Positions 1 to 9,627 of a stretch of DNA of 64,000 nucleotides are shown here, piece by piece (within the stretch, counting starts at the first letter, position 1; each line of letters opens with the position of its first letter). Where the stretch lies: NCBI RefSeq assembly GCF_014201825.1, contig NZ_JACHFJ010000007.1, positions 1 to 64,000 of the forward strand. The letters are read 5' to 3'. The position numbers and the translations under genes were made by a program. Source of the DNA: Acidocella aromatica (GTDB lineage Bacteria; Pseudomonadota; Alphaproteobacteria; Acetobacterales; Acetobacteraceae). A model generated the notes under the pieces. It was given only the letters and a program-made list of their open reading frames with translations, searched no databases and had not been told where the DNA came from.

Positions 1-297
1 CTAACCAAAGTCAGATCCAGCAAGTCAGAGCAAAAACCCCAACCCGGAAACGCCACCAGCGTATCCCTTCCCAGCCTATGCAATTGTCAAACAACGAAGA
101 CTAATTCACCCTTGCCTCAGAGCTCTCACCCCGCAGCGAAGGCCAACCAGTCTAACCAACCAACCGTTCAGTTTCAAGTCCAAACGCCGTCGGTGGAGCA
201 GCTTCTATTCAATCAATCAAACACCGTCAACTCAGACGAACACAAAAAAAGTCATCGAAACCGAAACGCCCCACATAACAAACAAATAATCGATTGA
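1..297 (+). other. G-poor open stretch, possible 3' end of an unknown CDS
   Basis: One frame stays open from the first base of the window to a TGA-free stop at 295-297, about 98 codons. The encoded stretch is rich in Ser, Asn, Gln, Pro and Lys and resembles no family I know. The strand is dominated by A and C, and such a composition rarely forms stop codons, so the open frame may be chance. Base and codon use are unlike the GC-rich genes that follow. I see no start, ribosome-binding site or RNA gene up to 378. It could be the disordered tail of a gene beginning outside the window, or eroded non-coding DNA. Confidence 0.2.
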
Positions 298-378
298 AAT
301 ATAACAATAAAAAATCTTCATGCAGCTTCGGATGCTTCGCATCTAGCCAGCCGACCTCGCCAGAGCCCCCTCGTGGCC

Positions 379-409
379 AAAAAAAACGCCGGGCCATCAC
401 AGCCCGGCG
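379..409 (-). terminator. Rho-independent terminator of the gmhA-epimerase operon
   Basis: On the minus strand an 8-bp GC-only stem (402-409 with 387-394) closes a 7-nt loop and is followed by eight T residues. The TGA stop of the epimerase gene (397-399) lies in the hairpin loop, so the gene ends inside its own terminator. Confidence 0.8.
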
Positions 410-1365
410 CGTATTTCCCGCCATTTCAAGTACCACTCGACAAATCGCGGTATCCCCTCTTCCAGCGTGGTCGAAGGCACATAGCCGCACAGATCATGCA
501 GCGCTCTTACATCCGCGCAGGTCTCCACCGGGTCAGCCTCCGGCTTGGGCAAGCTCACCGTCACTGCCTCGCGGCCTAGCGAATCTTCCAGTAACCGTAC
601 GAGGTCTCGCACGTATTCCGCCCGGTGATTGCCAATATTGAACAGCCGATGCGGCTCGTCATCGCCCGGCAGGTGATCAAATACCCCAAGAATCCCGGCC
701 ACGATGTCGTCGATATACGTAAAATCCCGCTTCAGACCGCCGTTTTCGTATAACGTCACCGGCTCTCCAGCCATGATCGCCTCGGCGAACCCGAAATACG
801 CCATATCCGGCCGTCCCCACGGCCCGTACACGGTGAAGAAGCGCAGCCCGGTCTGCTTCAGCCCGAACAGATGCGTGTACGAAGCGCTCATCAGCTCATC
901 CGCCCGCTTGGTCGCGGCATAGAGCGAGGATGGCTTATCCGCCCGCTCGCTCTCGGCATAGGGCAGCACCGAACCGGTTCCGTAAACCGAGGACGAGCTG
1001 GCATAAATCAGATGCTTCACGCTCTTCGTGTGCCGCGCCAGTTCCAGCAGCGAGAGATGCCCCGTGAGATTGGATGCCGCATAAGCGAACGGGTTTTCCA
1101 GCGAGTAGCGCACCCCCGCTTGCGCCGCGACATGCACGATCACCTCCACGCCATCGCCCAGGCGCAGCACCGAAGCATGGTCGGCAATATCCAACTTATG
1201 GAAGGTAAACCCCTTACCAAGCCGGGCCAGCCGGGCCTGTTTCAGCCGCACATCATAATAGGTGTTGAGGTCATCCACCCCCACAACCTCGACGCCCCTG
1301 GCCAGCAGCGCCTGCGCTACGTGATAACCAACAAACCCGGCAACGCCAGTAACCAGGACACGCAT
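397..1365 (-). CDS. NAD-dependent epimerase, UDP-glucuronate 4-epimerase-like
   Basis: A 322-residue short-chain dehydrogenase/epimerase expected to interconvert UDP-glucuronate and UDP-galacturonate for surface polysaccharide. The Rossmann motif TGVAGFVG is at residues 6-13, the Ser cluster at 123-126 and the catalytic Tyr149-x3-Lys153. The stretches AAQAGVRYSLENP, FFTVYGPWGRPDMAYF and RDFTYIDDI are typical of the CapI/WbnF group. The ATG shares one base with the TGA of the upstream gmhA gene (TGATG), so the two are translationally coupled. Substrate is inferred from family resemblance only; a related nucleotide-sugar epimerase activity cannot be excluded. Confidence 0.85.
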   Translation of the reverse strand: MRVLVTGVAGFVGYHVAQALLARGVEVVGVDDLNTYYDVRLKQARLARLGKGFTFHKLDIADHASVLRLGDGVEVIVHVAAQAGVRYSLENPFAYAASNLTGHLSLLELARHTKSVKHLIYASSSSVYGTGSVLPYAESERADKPSSLYAATKRADELMSASYTHLFGLKQTGLRFFTVYGPWGRPDMAYFGFAEAIMAGEPVTLYENGGLKRDFTYIDDIVAGILGVFDHLPGDDEPHRLFNIGNHRAEYVRDLVRLLEDSLGREAVTVSLPKPEADPVETCADVRALHDLCGYVPSTTLEEGIPRFVEWYLKWREIRAGL

Positions 1366-1916
1366 CAGCCGACGAGCCTGTCTTCAAGCAGGGTAAGAAT
1401 CGCATGCCCCAGCGTGATGTGGCATTCCTGCACCCGCGCGGTATCGATCTCTGGAACCACAATCGCGAGGTCACAGAGAGGCAGCGCCAGCCCGCCATCG
1501 CCGCCCAGCAGCCCGACGCTGACAATGCCCATCTCCCGCGCCGCCCGCAGCGCCCCCAGTATATTGGCCGATTTGCCCGAGGTGGTAATGCCGAACAATA
1601 CATCCCCTGCCCGGCCCAGGCCGTGCAGGGGGCGAGCGAACATCTCCTCTACGCCGAAATCATTCACCGCCGCGGTCACCGCCGAGGTATCCAGCGCCAG
1701 CGTAATTGCAGGCCAGCTTTGGCGCGCCACCGCCCCGCGCAGGCGGATAACCAGCTCTGTCGCCAGATGCTGGGCATCCGCTGCCGACCCGCCGTTGCCG
1801 CAGAAAATCAACTTCCCCCCGGCCCGAATTGTCTTTTCACAGGCATCCACCACGGCCAGCACGGGGGCGGCGTTTTCCGCCAGGGCCAGCTTCAGCTCCG
1901 CCGAGCGCCGCAGCAT
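1365..1916 (-). CDS. gmhA: Phosphoheptose isomerase (SIS domain)
   Basis: Converts sedoheptulose 7-phosphate to D-glycero-D-manno-heptose 7-phosphate, the first step toward ADP-heptose for the LPS inner core. The SIS-fold phosphate-binding motif CGNGGSAADAQH is at residues 39-50 and TTSGKSAN at 111-118. Presumed metal ligands His50, Glu54, Gln163 and His171 reproduce the spacing of the E. coli ligands. At 183 residues it is slightly shorter than usual (about 190). The reading frame continues about 18 codons upstream of this ATG without another ATG, GTG or TTG before a stop, so the true start could be a rarer codon. First gene of a two-gene operon with the epimerase. Confidence 0.88.
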   Translation of the reverse strand: MLRRSAELKLALAENAAPVLAVVDACEKTIRAGGKLIFCGNGGSAADAQHLATELVIRLRGAVARQSWPAITLALDTSAVTAAVNDFGVEEMFARPLHGLGRAGDVLFGITTSGKSANILGALRAAREMGIVSVGLLGGDGGLALPLCDLAIVVPEIDTARVQECHITLGHAILTLLEDRLVG

Positions 1917-2003
1917 CGCGGCATAGCGCCCAGCCTCGGTTTCTTGCGTCGAAATACTAAACTCCCGCCCCTTGTTTCATGGGGCTTATACGTCAGCGCG
2001 CCG

Positions 2004-2789
2004 TTACTGCGCCACCCAGCCGCCATCCATGGAATGGGCCACGCCGGTCATGGTCTCCGCGCCCTCGGAGCACAGAAACACCGTCAGCGCGCCTAAATGC
2101 TCCGGCGTGGTAAATTTCAGCATCGGCTGCTTCTCGGCCAGAAGCTTCTTCTTCTCGGCCTCGACATCGGTGCCGTTGGCCGCCGCGCGGTCCTCCAGCT
2201 GCTTCTGCACCAGCGGGGTCAGCACCCAGCCAGGGCAGATGGCGTTCACGGTAACGCCGCTATTTGCCAGCTCGATCGCCGCCACCTTGGTCGCCCCCAG
2301 CACGCCATGCTTGGCGGCCACGTAGGCCACCTTATTGGCGCTGGCCACCAGCCCATGGGCCGAGGCGATGTTGATGATCCGCCCCCAGCCCTTGGCCTTC
2401 ATGCCTGGAATGGCTGCCTTCATTCCGTGGAACACGGCCGAAAGATTAAGGGCGATGATCGCATCCCATTTCGCGTCCGGGAAGTCTTCTACAGGCGCCG
2501 TGAACTGGATGCCTGCGTTATTGACCAGAACATCCAGCCCTCCCAGCGTCGCCTGCGTCTTGGCGACAAGCCCGGCAACCCCCTCCGCCTTGCTCAGATC
2601 CGCGCCGTCATAGCCCACTTTCACGGAAAATTCTTGGGCCAGCCCTACGCGCAGGGCCTCGATCTCCCCGGCATCGCCAAAACCGTTCAACATCACATCC
2701 GCGCCCTCTGCCGCCAGCGCCCGGGCGATCCCGAGGCCAATGCCGCTTGTCGAGCCGGTTACCAGAGCCACCTTGCCTTTTAACGCCAT
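2004..2789 (-). CDS. bdhA: 3-hydroxybutyrate dehydrogenase
   Basis: A 261-residue short-chain dehydrogenase that oxidises 3-hydroxybutyrate to acetoacetate with NAD, a step in poly-hydroxybutyrate breakdown. TGSTSGIG is at residues 11-18, NNAG at 90-93 and the Ser143, Tyr156, Lys160 triad is present. The C-terminal end GVAHSMDGGWVAQ is typical of BdhA. I start at 2789 (MALKGK), preceded by a GGGAG-like site, rather than at 2837, which would add 16 unusual residues. The gene is divergent from the patatin gene at 5552. The insertion element at 2853 lies 63 bases upstream of the start codon, so the native promoter is probably displaced. Confidence 0.92.
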   Translation of the reverse strand: MALKGKVALVTGSTSGIGLGIARALAAEGADVMLNGFGDAGEIEALRVGLAQEFSVKVGYDGADLSKAEGVAGLVAKTQATLGGLDVLVNNAGIQFTAPVEDFPDAKWDAIIALNLSAVFHGMKAAIPGMKAKGWGRIINIASAHGLVASANKVAYVAAKHGVLGATKVAAIELANSGVTVNAICPGWVLTPLVQKQLEDRAAANGTDVEAEKKKLLAEKQPMLKFTTPEHLGALTVFLCSEGAETMTGVAHSMDGGWVAQ

Positions 2790-2844
2790 CTCGAACACTC
2801 CCGTTTTGCCCTGCGGCAACAGCATCATGCGCCCCAACCCGCGT

Positions 2845-2852
2845 CAAGCATT
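2845..2852. repeat. 8-bp target-site duplication, left copy
   Basis: CAAGCATT directly abuts the left inverted repeat of the insertion element; the identical octamer abuts the right end at 5476-5483. Confidence 0.93.
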
Positions 2853-2872
2853 GGTAGTGTCTCAGTTTGAAA
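2853..2872 (+). repeat. Left terminal inverted repeat of the IS element
   Basis: Twenty bases identical to the reverse complement of 5456-5475; the match breaks at base 21. The transposase stop codon lies a few bases inside this end. Confidence 0.95.
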
Positions 2873-3755
2873 TTTCTGCCGCCGCTTTTTTGTAAACCGC
2901 CGGGCGGTTTGGTTTGGCGGCGCGAGCGTCGATCAGCTTCACCACGTCCTCCATGCTCCACAGCGTGGCGCTCAGGCCAGCCGCCATAGCCGGGGAGCAA
3001 CGCAGCGTCTTGTGCTGGCGGACGAAGTTGTACCAGACGGTATAAAGCGCCACCATGTCCGTGTGGCTTTCCACCTTCTTGGAGAAGCCATTGGTCAGCC
3101 GTGTGAACCGGCGCATGGACATGCGCATGGTGAGGTTCTGGCGCTCCACGTAGCTCGTGGAAACGTGCTTCTGATCCGGTTTGCCCTCAATGCGGGTTTT
3201 CTTGATGCCGGTGCATTCAGCCGGGCTGTAGCGCCCAGGGGCGGAGGTCGTCTCGCCGTACATTTTCACCAGCATGGCGTAATCGACATTGGCCCCGAAC
3301 GCATCCTCCACGGCGTCCAGATAGGCCTTGTGGCCGTCCGTGGTGAGTTGGACGCGATTAGCGAGGCGATCCGCCACGTCCAGCATGAACTCATGAGCAT
3401 AGCCAGCATCACGACCGCCCACCAAGAAGGCCACAATCAGCTTGCTGTCAGCATCCAGAGCGGTCCAGGTCCATACATCGCCCGCACCTTCTGGGGCAGC
3501 TTTAGCCGCCGCCACGTTTTTCTGCTTGGCGTAGCAGAAGGACCAAATCTCATCGCACTGCACACGCTTGGATCGGACATTCCGCACCGCCTCGTTGTGG
3601 AAGGCTTCACAAGCCGCGCCAGCATCGGCCAGCAGCTTCGCCACGGTGTTGATGCTCACATCCGCGATCCGCGACACGGAGCGCATGGACGAGCCCTCGC
3701 AAAGCATCGTGAGGATATTGGCGCGCTGGGCAATGCTGAGCTTGTTCATGCTCAT
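2862..3755 (-). CDS. IS1-family DDE transposase
   Basis: A 297-residue transposase that moves the surrounding element. An N-terminal helix-turn-helix (about residues 8-45) precedes the catalytic core, where the likely DDE triad is Asp68 (CDEIWSF), Asp140 (LTTDGH) and Glu204 ([10 protein letters not shown]). The C-terminal part contains the aromatic [12 protein letters not shown] stretch common to IS1-like enzymes. Unlike classical IS1 insA/insB, it is one uninterrupted reading frame, so no frameshift is needed. Start at ATGAGCATG; the Shine-Dalgarno is weak. A copy of the element-internal motif CGCTAAGCAT lies 16-25 bases upstream of the start. Only 35 bases separate it from the P63C gene, so co-transcription is likely. 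Confidence 0.92.
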   Translation of the reverse strand: MSMNKLSIAQRANILTMLCEGSSMRSVSRIADVSINTVAKLLADAGAACEAFHNEAVRNVRSKRVQCDEIWSFCYAKQKNVAAAKAAPEGAGDVWTWTALDADSKLIVAFLVGGRDAGYAHEFMLDVADRLANRVQLTTDGHKAYLDAVEDAFGANVDYAMLVKMYGETTSAPGRYSPAECTGIKKTRIEGKPDQKHVSTSYVERQNLTMRMSMRRFTRLTNGFSKKVESHTDMVALYTVWYNFVRQHKTLRCSPAMAAGLSATLWSMEDVVKLIDARAAKPNRPAVYKKAAAEISN

Positions 3756-3790
3756 TTTATATGAACTTTTATGCTTAGCGTCAAGGATAT

Positions 3791-4879
3791 TTACTCAGAT
3801 GCATCCACCTCTAGTTCGCCCAGAAATGATAGCTGCCGATTTTTGTCGAAAGTGCCAGGAAATGCCCGGTCAAATTTCTTAATAAACTCGTCCTTATCGT
3901 CACAAACTTTCATAATGTTGGTGACAACAGCTACTTGTTTTTCAAGATGCGGCTGGCCAATTTCCTTGCTTAAAAATTGGTGGTGACGGCTTCTTCTTTG
4001 CCATTTTTCGTCAGCCGGATTTTTCTGTTCGATCTCCTGAATAACTCCAACAGGAAGACGATCATATATCATCCATTTGGTGAGTTTTCCGGCGAATCTC
4101 GGCCCGCGTGTACCATTTGCCAGTCCGCCGGCCGGAGGCCATTGCCATCCCCACAACCGGAACATCTCTTTGTAGAACTCCTCTGGGAATCGCTGTGACC
4201 AAGGAAGAAGTTCTGGAGATATGTACGCAGATAATATCTTACGCAGCTCACTCCTGTCTCTTACTTCCTGATACCGGGTAGCTTCGTCAACCAGGGCAAT
4301 AATGCCCACATGGGCCAGGCCGCGCATAAGCGATTCGGCCCGTTCAGCGGCGGGCAATTGGGTTTTGCTCAGGGCTTTCGCTGCACGGGCTTTAAGCCAC
4401 ACGTCGCAAATATGCGGTATAAGCTCAGCGCGGATGCCGTGAGCCGTACCACCAGATCGAGACCCCGCAGTGTACAAGATTGGCTCAAACTCCATCAGCT
4501 CCATATCATTGATAATGAACGGTTTTAGGGCGCTGGCGGTCAAAAAATAAGGGAGTTGTCCAGCACCCTCAATGGATGCTCTTTTCCAGTCTTGTCCCCC
4601 AGGATTCCTTCCGAGGGCCTTTCCCATTCCGCGCATTGAAATAACCCTCGTCCCGTCATCCAAGACGGCACAAGGGATAACAGAATCGCCTATCTCCAAC
4701 TCTCCGAGAGCAATCGCTTGGCGAACATTTGGGGGTATCACCTCAGGCTCTACCGCGCCTCGCCACCGCGCCTTTGCAGCGGTCTTAGCAATCTCCCGCC
4801 GCTCTTCGGTAGTAAGTTTACTTGCACGCGCCTTGCCGCCGAGCGCTTGTGGAGATGGTGCGTTCTCATCACTGGACAA
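3791..4879 (-). CDS. P63C-domain passenger protein
   Basis: A 362-residue protein resembling P63C-domain proteins found in phages, plasmids and some insertion elements; its biochemical role is unknown to me. Residues 14-39 carry a GGKARASKL...RREIA...AAKARW motif that also occurs in the neighbouring 83-residue protein. The remainder includes GMGKALGR and a Trp-rich segment (RLWGWQWPP) typical of the family. The start is TTG at 4877-4879, with GGAG 7 bases upstream; no ATG or GTG lies near the N-terminus. The GGAG is inside the arm of a 16-bp perfect hairpin (4884-4930), so translation may be repressed unless the hairpin opens or is bound. Confidence 0.72.
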   Translation of the reverse strand: MSSDENAPSPQALGGKARASKLTTEERREIAKTAAKARWRGAVEPEVIPPNVRQAIALGELEIGDSVIPCAVLDDGTRVISMRGMGKALGRNPGGQDWKRASIEGAGQLPYFLTASALKPFIINDMELMEFEPILYTAGSRSGGTAHGIRAELIPHICDVWLKARAAKALSKTQLPAAERAESLMRGLAHVGIIALVDEATRYQEVRDRSELRKILSAYISPELLPWSQRFPEEFYKEMFRLWGWQWPPAGGLANGTRGPRFAGKLTKWMIYDRLPVGVIQEIEQKNPADEKWQRRSRHHQFLSKEIGQPHLEKQVAVVTNIMKVCDDKDEFIKKFDRAFPGTFDKNRQLSFLGELEVDASE

Positions 4880-4883
4880 ATTG

Positions 4884-4930
4884 CGGCTCCATGCTTGCTG
4901 ATCATTCTCTGATTAGCAAGCATGGAGCCG
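4884..4930 (-). promoter_or_regulatory. 16-bp inverted repeat covering the P63C gene ribosome-binding site
   Basis: Arms at 4884-4899 and 4915-4930 are perfect inverted copies with a 15-nt loop. Read on the minus strand, the downstream arm contains ATGGAGCCG, which supplies the GGAG site for the TTG start at 4879. No T-run follows on the minus strand, so a terminator is unlikely. The core ATGCTTGCT recurs at 4935-4962. Confidence 0.65.
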
Positions 4931-4934
4931 GCCA

Positions 4935-4962
4935 AGCAAGCATTTATTTTTTTATGCTTGCT
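4935..4962. repeat. Second inverted pair of the ATGCTTGCT nonamer
   Basis: AGCAAGCAT at 4935-4943 and ATGCTTGCT at 4954-4962 form a second inverted pair with an A/T-only 10-base loop, overlapping the 3' end of the 83-residue gene. On the plus strand a T-run follows at 4964-4970. With the adjacent hairpin, the same nonamer occurs four times within 72 bases in alternating orientation. Confidence 0.6.
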
Positions 4963-5195
4963 GTTTTTTTCCATCTCTTTTCCGCCGCCTTTTTAGCAAT
5001 CTCTGCCCGACGTTCCGGCGGCATCTTCGCCGCCCGCGCCTTCCCGCCCAGCTTCCCCAGGGTAGCGGCAGCGGACGCGGGTGCGATGTCCTCGGTTTCC
5101 TCGCCAGTTGCGATTCTCATGACTTTCACGGCATTGCCGATCACATCAGCGGGGCGCTTCTCGCCTTTGGGGCCTTTAGGCATCCTCGTCACCAT
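4944..5195 (-). CDS. Small basic passenger protein with GGKARA motif
   Basis: An 83-residue, Lys/Ala/Arg-rich protein of unknown function inside the insertion element. Residues 50-75 (LGGKARAAKM, then ERRAEIAKKAAEKRW) closely match the N-terminus of the P63C protein next door, pointing to a shared ancestor or partner surface; the basic helical character suggests nucleic-acid binding, as inference. The gene overlaps the upstream 66-residue gene by 20 bases. Start 5195 is the first ATG; a second ATG at 5183 sits directly behind GACGAGG and is also possible. Confidence 0.6.
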   Translation of the reverse strand: MVTRMPKGPKGEKRPADVIGNAVKVMRIATGEETEDIAPASAAATLGKLGGKARAAKMPPERRAEIAKKAAEKRWKKTASIKK

Positions 5196-5376
5196 TTGTG
5201 GCGGTCTGCATATAATTGACGACTGAACTTTGATCGTTGGCCGCCAAGGTAAAGGCTTGCGCTAAATGCAGTCGAGCATCCATTAGCGTCCATGCGCCGC
5301 TTTTGTAGTTCTCCAGAACAGTATCAAGGTAACGGTCTAAGAGAATGTGTTGCTTTTCCGTCAATTCCAATGTCAC
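5176..5376 (-). CDS. Hypothetical passenger protein, 66 residues
   Basis: A 66-residue acidic helical protein without a recognised family, first gene of the minus-strand cargo of the element. The start is GTG at 5374-5376, preceded by a good AGGAG six bases away. That AGGAG begins within one arm of a 9-bp perfect inverted repeat (5385-5408). Its end overlaps the next gene by 20 bases. Coding status rests on the ribosome-binding site, the overlap and its position in the cargo. Confidence 0.5.
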   Translation of the reverse strand: MTLELTEKQHILLDRYLDTVLENYKSGAWTLMDARLHLAQAFTLAANDQSSVVNYMQTATNGDEDA

Positions 5377-5384
5377 GGCGTACT

Positions 5385-5408
5385 CCTATGCTTTCCGCTA
5401 AGCATAGG
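5385..5408 (-). promoter_or_regulatory. 9-bp inverted repeat at the start of the cargo operon
   Basis: CCTATGCTT (5385-5393) and AAGCATAGG (5400-5408) are perfect inverted copies with a 6-base spacer. On the minus strand the second arm runs into the AGGAG of the 66-residue gene. Its decamer CGCTAAGCAT (5396-5405, plus strand) also occurs in the opposite orientation at 3771-3780, in front of the transposase gene. Confidence 0.55.
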
Positions 5409-5455
5409 TCATCTGGCCCGGAAATGCACGGCCCAAGGAGTCTAACTCCTGAGAT

Positions 5456-5475
5456 TTTCAAACTGAGACACTACC
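5456..5475 (-). repeat. Right terminal inverted repeat of the IS element
   Basis: Perfect inverted copy of 2853-2872, ending at base 5475, after which the target duplication begins. Confidence 0.95.
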
Positions 5476-5483
5476 CAAGCATT
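5476..5483. repeat. 8-bp target-site duplication, right copy
   Basis: CAAGCATT, identical to 2845-2852; marks the insertion point between bdhA and the patatin gene. Confidence 0.93.
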
Positions 5484-5551
5484 CCGTGGGCGTTCCCTCC
5501 CGCCGCCTATATGAGTACAACCAAGCACAAAGAGGAGGAGTTTCCTGTCTC

Positions 5552-6724
5552 ATGGATATGCAGACCGACCCGCGTCACCCGCATCACGCCCCCCTGCCCC
5601 CGATGCCCAAAGTTCCCCGCCCCAAAGGATGCGAAGGTGTCGGCCTGGTGCTCCAGGGCGGCGGCGCGCTGGGCGCCTATCAGGCCGGGGTGTACCAGGC
5701 ACTGCACGAGGCGGGGCTGGAGCCGGACTGGATCGCCGGCATGTCCATCGGCGCCATCAACTCCGCCATCATCGCGGGTAACCCGCCAGAGCACCGCGTC
5801 GCCAAGTTGGAGAAATTCTGGCTCGATATCACGGCGCGCGATCCGTACACCGTCTGGCCCGAGGGCGACTACGCCCGCATGCTACGCAACATGGTCTCAG
5901 CCATGAACGGCGTGCTGTTCGGCCAGCCTGGCTTCTTCCGCCCCCGCCCCTTCTCCGGTTTCTTCGCCCCGCGCGGCTCGCGCGCCGCCACCGCATTGTA
6001 CGACACCGCCCCCTTGCGCCGCACGCTGGAGACCCTGGTCGATTTCGACCTGATCAACGACGGCCCGATACGCTTCGCGGTGGGCGCGGTGAATGTCGCC
6101 ACCGCCAATTTCCAGTATTTCGACAATCACGACGTGGAAATCGGTCCCGAGCACATCATGGCCTCGGGCGCCCTGCCCCCCGGCTTGCCGATGATCCGCA
6201 TCGGCCGCCACCGCTACTGGGATGGCGGGCTGGTCTCCAACACCCCGCTGCAACACTTGCTCGACCATATTGGCGGACGCAACATGCTGGTCTTCCAGGT
6301 CGATCTGTTCTCGGCTCAGGGTGATATCCCGCGCGACATGCCTGAGGTCCTGGCCCGCATGAAGGACATCCAGTACTCATCCCGCACCCGCACCACCACC
6401 GATCATTTCCTGCAAACTCACCGTTTGCAGCAGGACCTGCGCGAGGCCCTGCACATGGTGCCGCCGGAGTTGCTCACCGAGAAACAGCAGGAAATGAAGG
6501 CCGATCTCGAGCGCCTGCCCGAAATCAACATCATGCAGCTGATCTACCAACAGAAGGCTTATGAGGGCGACGCCAAGGATTACGAGTTCAGCCGCATCTC
6601 GATGAAGGAACACTGGCGCGCCGGCTATTACGACACGCGCAACACATTGGCCCATAGCGACTGGTTCACCTTCACGGGTGAGGGCGGCATCAACTCCTAC
6701 GACATCCACCGCATGGGCGAGTGA
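5552..6724 (+). CDS. Patatin-like phospholipase with DUF3734-type C-terminus
   Basis: A 390-residue patatin-family acyl hydrolase. The oxyanion motif GGGALGAY is at residues 36-43, the nucleophile elbow GMSIG at 63-67 (Ser65) and the catalytic Asp of the DGG motif at 224. The C-terminal third, with KDYEFSRISMKEHW and the final SYDIHRMG, matches the DUF3734 extension of this subgroup. Start 5552 follows an AGGAGG about 12 bases upstream; the first in-frame start (5486) lies only 3 bases beyond the target duplication and would add 22 unusual residues. In related bacteria patatin genes often neighbour bdhA, suggesting a lipid or poly-hydroxybutyrate link. Divergent from bdhA, now separated by the insertion element. 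Confidence 0.88.
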   Translation: MDMQTDPRHPHHAPLPPMPKVPRPKGCEGVGLVLQGGGALGAYQAGVYQALHEAGLEPDWIAGMSIGAINSAIIAGNPPEHRVAKLEKFWLDITARDPYTVWPEGDYARMLRNMVSAMNGVLFGQPGFFRPRPFSGFFAPRGSRAATALYDTAPLRRTLETLVDFDLINDGPIRFAVGAVNVATANFQYFDNHDVEIGPEHIMASGALPPGLPMIRIGRHRYWDGGLVSNTPLQHLLDHIGGRNMLVFQVDLFSAQGDIPRDMPEVLARMKDIQYSSRTRTTTDHFLQTHRLQQDLREALHMVPPELLTEKQQEMKADLERLPEINIMQLIYQQKAYEGDAKDYEFSRISMKEHWRAGYYDTRNTLAHSDWFTFTGEGGINSYDIHRMGE

Positions 6725-6787
6725 TCCCAAGCTCCCGGCAAAACCCTGCCAAGCCGGCGCCCTCCCCTTGCGCGCGGCGCGGCGGCC

Positions 6788-8797
<2,010 letters not shown>

Positions 8798-8811
8798 CGC
8801 ACAACAAAAAA

Positions 8812-8841
8812 CGGCTCCGGGCCGCCCCGGAGCCGTTTTTT
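8812..8841. terminator. Bidirectional terminator between parE and the HU gene
   Basis: A 9-bp stem (CGGCTCCGG at 8812-8820 with 8827-8835) is flanked by an A-run before and six T residues after it, so it can stop transcription from both convergent genes. Confidence 0.9.
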
Positions 8842-8862
8842 ACAATCCGTTAACGGATAAGG

Positions 8863-9132
8863 TCAGACCAGCTTCTTCAGCGTCGGAGAGGCCTTGAAGC
8901 GCACGGTCTTGCCGGCCTTCACCTTGATCTCCTCGCCAGTGCGCGGGTTCACGCCCTTGCGCGCCTTGGTCTTACGCACGGTGAAGGTGCCGAAGCTCGG
9001 CAGTGTAAACTTACCGTTCTTCTTCATCTCCTTAACAATCGCCTCGATCAGGTCGGTCGCGGCGCGGTTCGCGGCAACACCCGTAATTTCGGCGGAGTTC
9101 TGGATAACTTCAGCAATAAATGCCTTCGACAT
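8863..9132 (-). CDS. HU-family nucleoid DNA-binding protein
   Basis: An 89-residue histone-like protein that bends and compacts DNA as a dimer. The helical N-terminus (MSKAFIAEVIQ) is followed by the conserved LPSFGTF turn and the DNA-binding arm with RKGVNPRTGEEI. Length is exactly that of HU. Basic residues are clustered in the arm. An AGAGG lies about 9 bases upstream of the ATG. Convergent with parE, sharing its terminator. HU rather than IHF is favoured because IHF-specific features are absent, but subunit type (alpha or beta) cannot be assigned. Confidence 0.93.
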   Translation of the reverse strand: MSKAFIAEVIQNSAEITGVAANRAATDLIEAIVKEMKKNGKFTLPSFGTFTVRKTKARKGVNPRTGEEIKVKAGKTVRFKASPTLKKLV

Positions 9133-9328
9133 ATATATAAGCCTCTTTCCTGTTTACGCGGCCTGGGCGGGCTATTTTCGCCAAACCACTGTTCCTACCA
9201 GTCAAAAACGCTCCAGGCGCGACTGCGAACAGCCGGGCGCGTTGGCAAAATGTCTAGCCTGCACCTAGAAAAAACACCATAGCATTGCGCCGGGCGGCAT
9301 TAAAAATATTAGATGTGGGAAAGAAGAA

Positions 9329-9404
9329 TGGTGCCCAGGGGCGGAATCGAACCACCGACACTGCGATTTTCAGTCGCATGCTCTACCAACTGAGCTACCT
9401 GGGC
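9329..9404 (-). tRNA. tRNA-Phe (GAA)
   Basis: A 76-nt cloverleaf beginning GCCCAGG and ending CCTGGGC-A-CCA, with encoded CCA. The anticodon loop CTGAAAA gives anticodon GAA; the T-arm contains GGTTCGATTCC. Confidence 0.97.
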
Positions 9405-9453
9405 ACTTGGGTAGCGGGTGACTAGCCTAGGCTGTCCCCTGTTGCAAGTCCGC

Positions 9454-9528
9454 TGGTGCTGTCACTGGGAATTGAACCCAGGACCTCTTCATTACCAATG
9501 AAGTGCTCTACCCCTGAGCTATGACAGC
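9454..9528 (-). tRNA. tRNA-Thr (GGT)
   Basis: A 75-nt cloverleaf with acceptor stem GCTGTCA/TGACAGC, encoded CCA, D-arm TAGCTCAGGGGTAGAGCA and anticodon loop TTGGTAA (anticodon GGT). It lies 49 bases upstream of tRNA-Phe on the same strand, probably one transcript. Confidence 0.97.
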
Positions 9529-9627
9529 GTGCGGTGGGCGCCCCTATATTCAATCCTGCGGCGGGACGCAACATCCCACGGCGCATTAAGTTGACACTTT
9601 CTGCGCGAGGCGGTTTGAACAAGCCGC

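Larger units (their letters stand above)
2853..5475. mobile_element. IS1-family (ISMhu11-like) insertion element with passenger genes
   Basis: A complete 2623-bp element. Its ends are perfect 20-bp inverted repeats beginning GGTAGTGTCTC, and it is flanked by the 8-bp duplication CAAGCATT, which fits the 8-10 bp duplications of the IS1 family. All genes read on the minus strand: a 66-residue protein, an 83-residue protein, a P63C-domain protein and, last, the DDE transposase. The identical duplications and perfect ends suggest a recent insertion. Large members with passenger genes are known in the ISMhu11 subgroup; the subgroup name is my inference from the transposase type and size. Confidence 0.92.

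Noticed and set aside
4884-4930. Strong hairpin as a transcription terminator inside the insertion element
   Set aside because: No T-run follows on the minus strand, where all cargo genes lie; a role at the P63C ribosome-binding site fits better.
4935-4970. Hairpin plus T-run as a plus-strand terminator
   Set aside because: It could block inward transcription, but no plus-strand gene ends here, so I list it only as a repeat.
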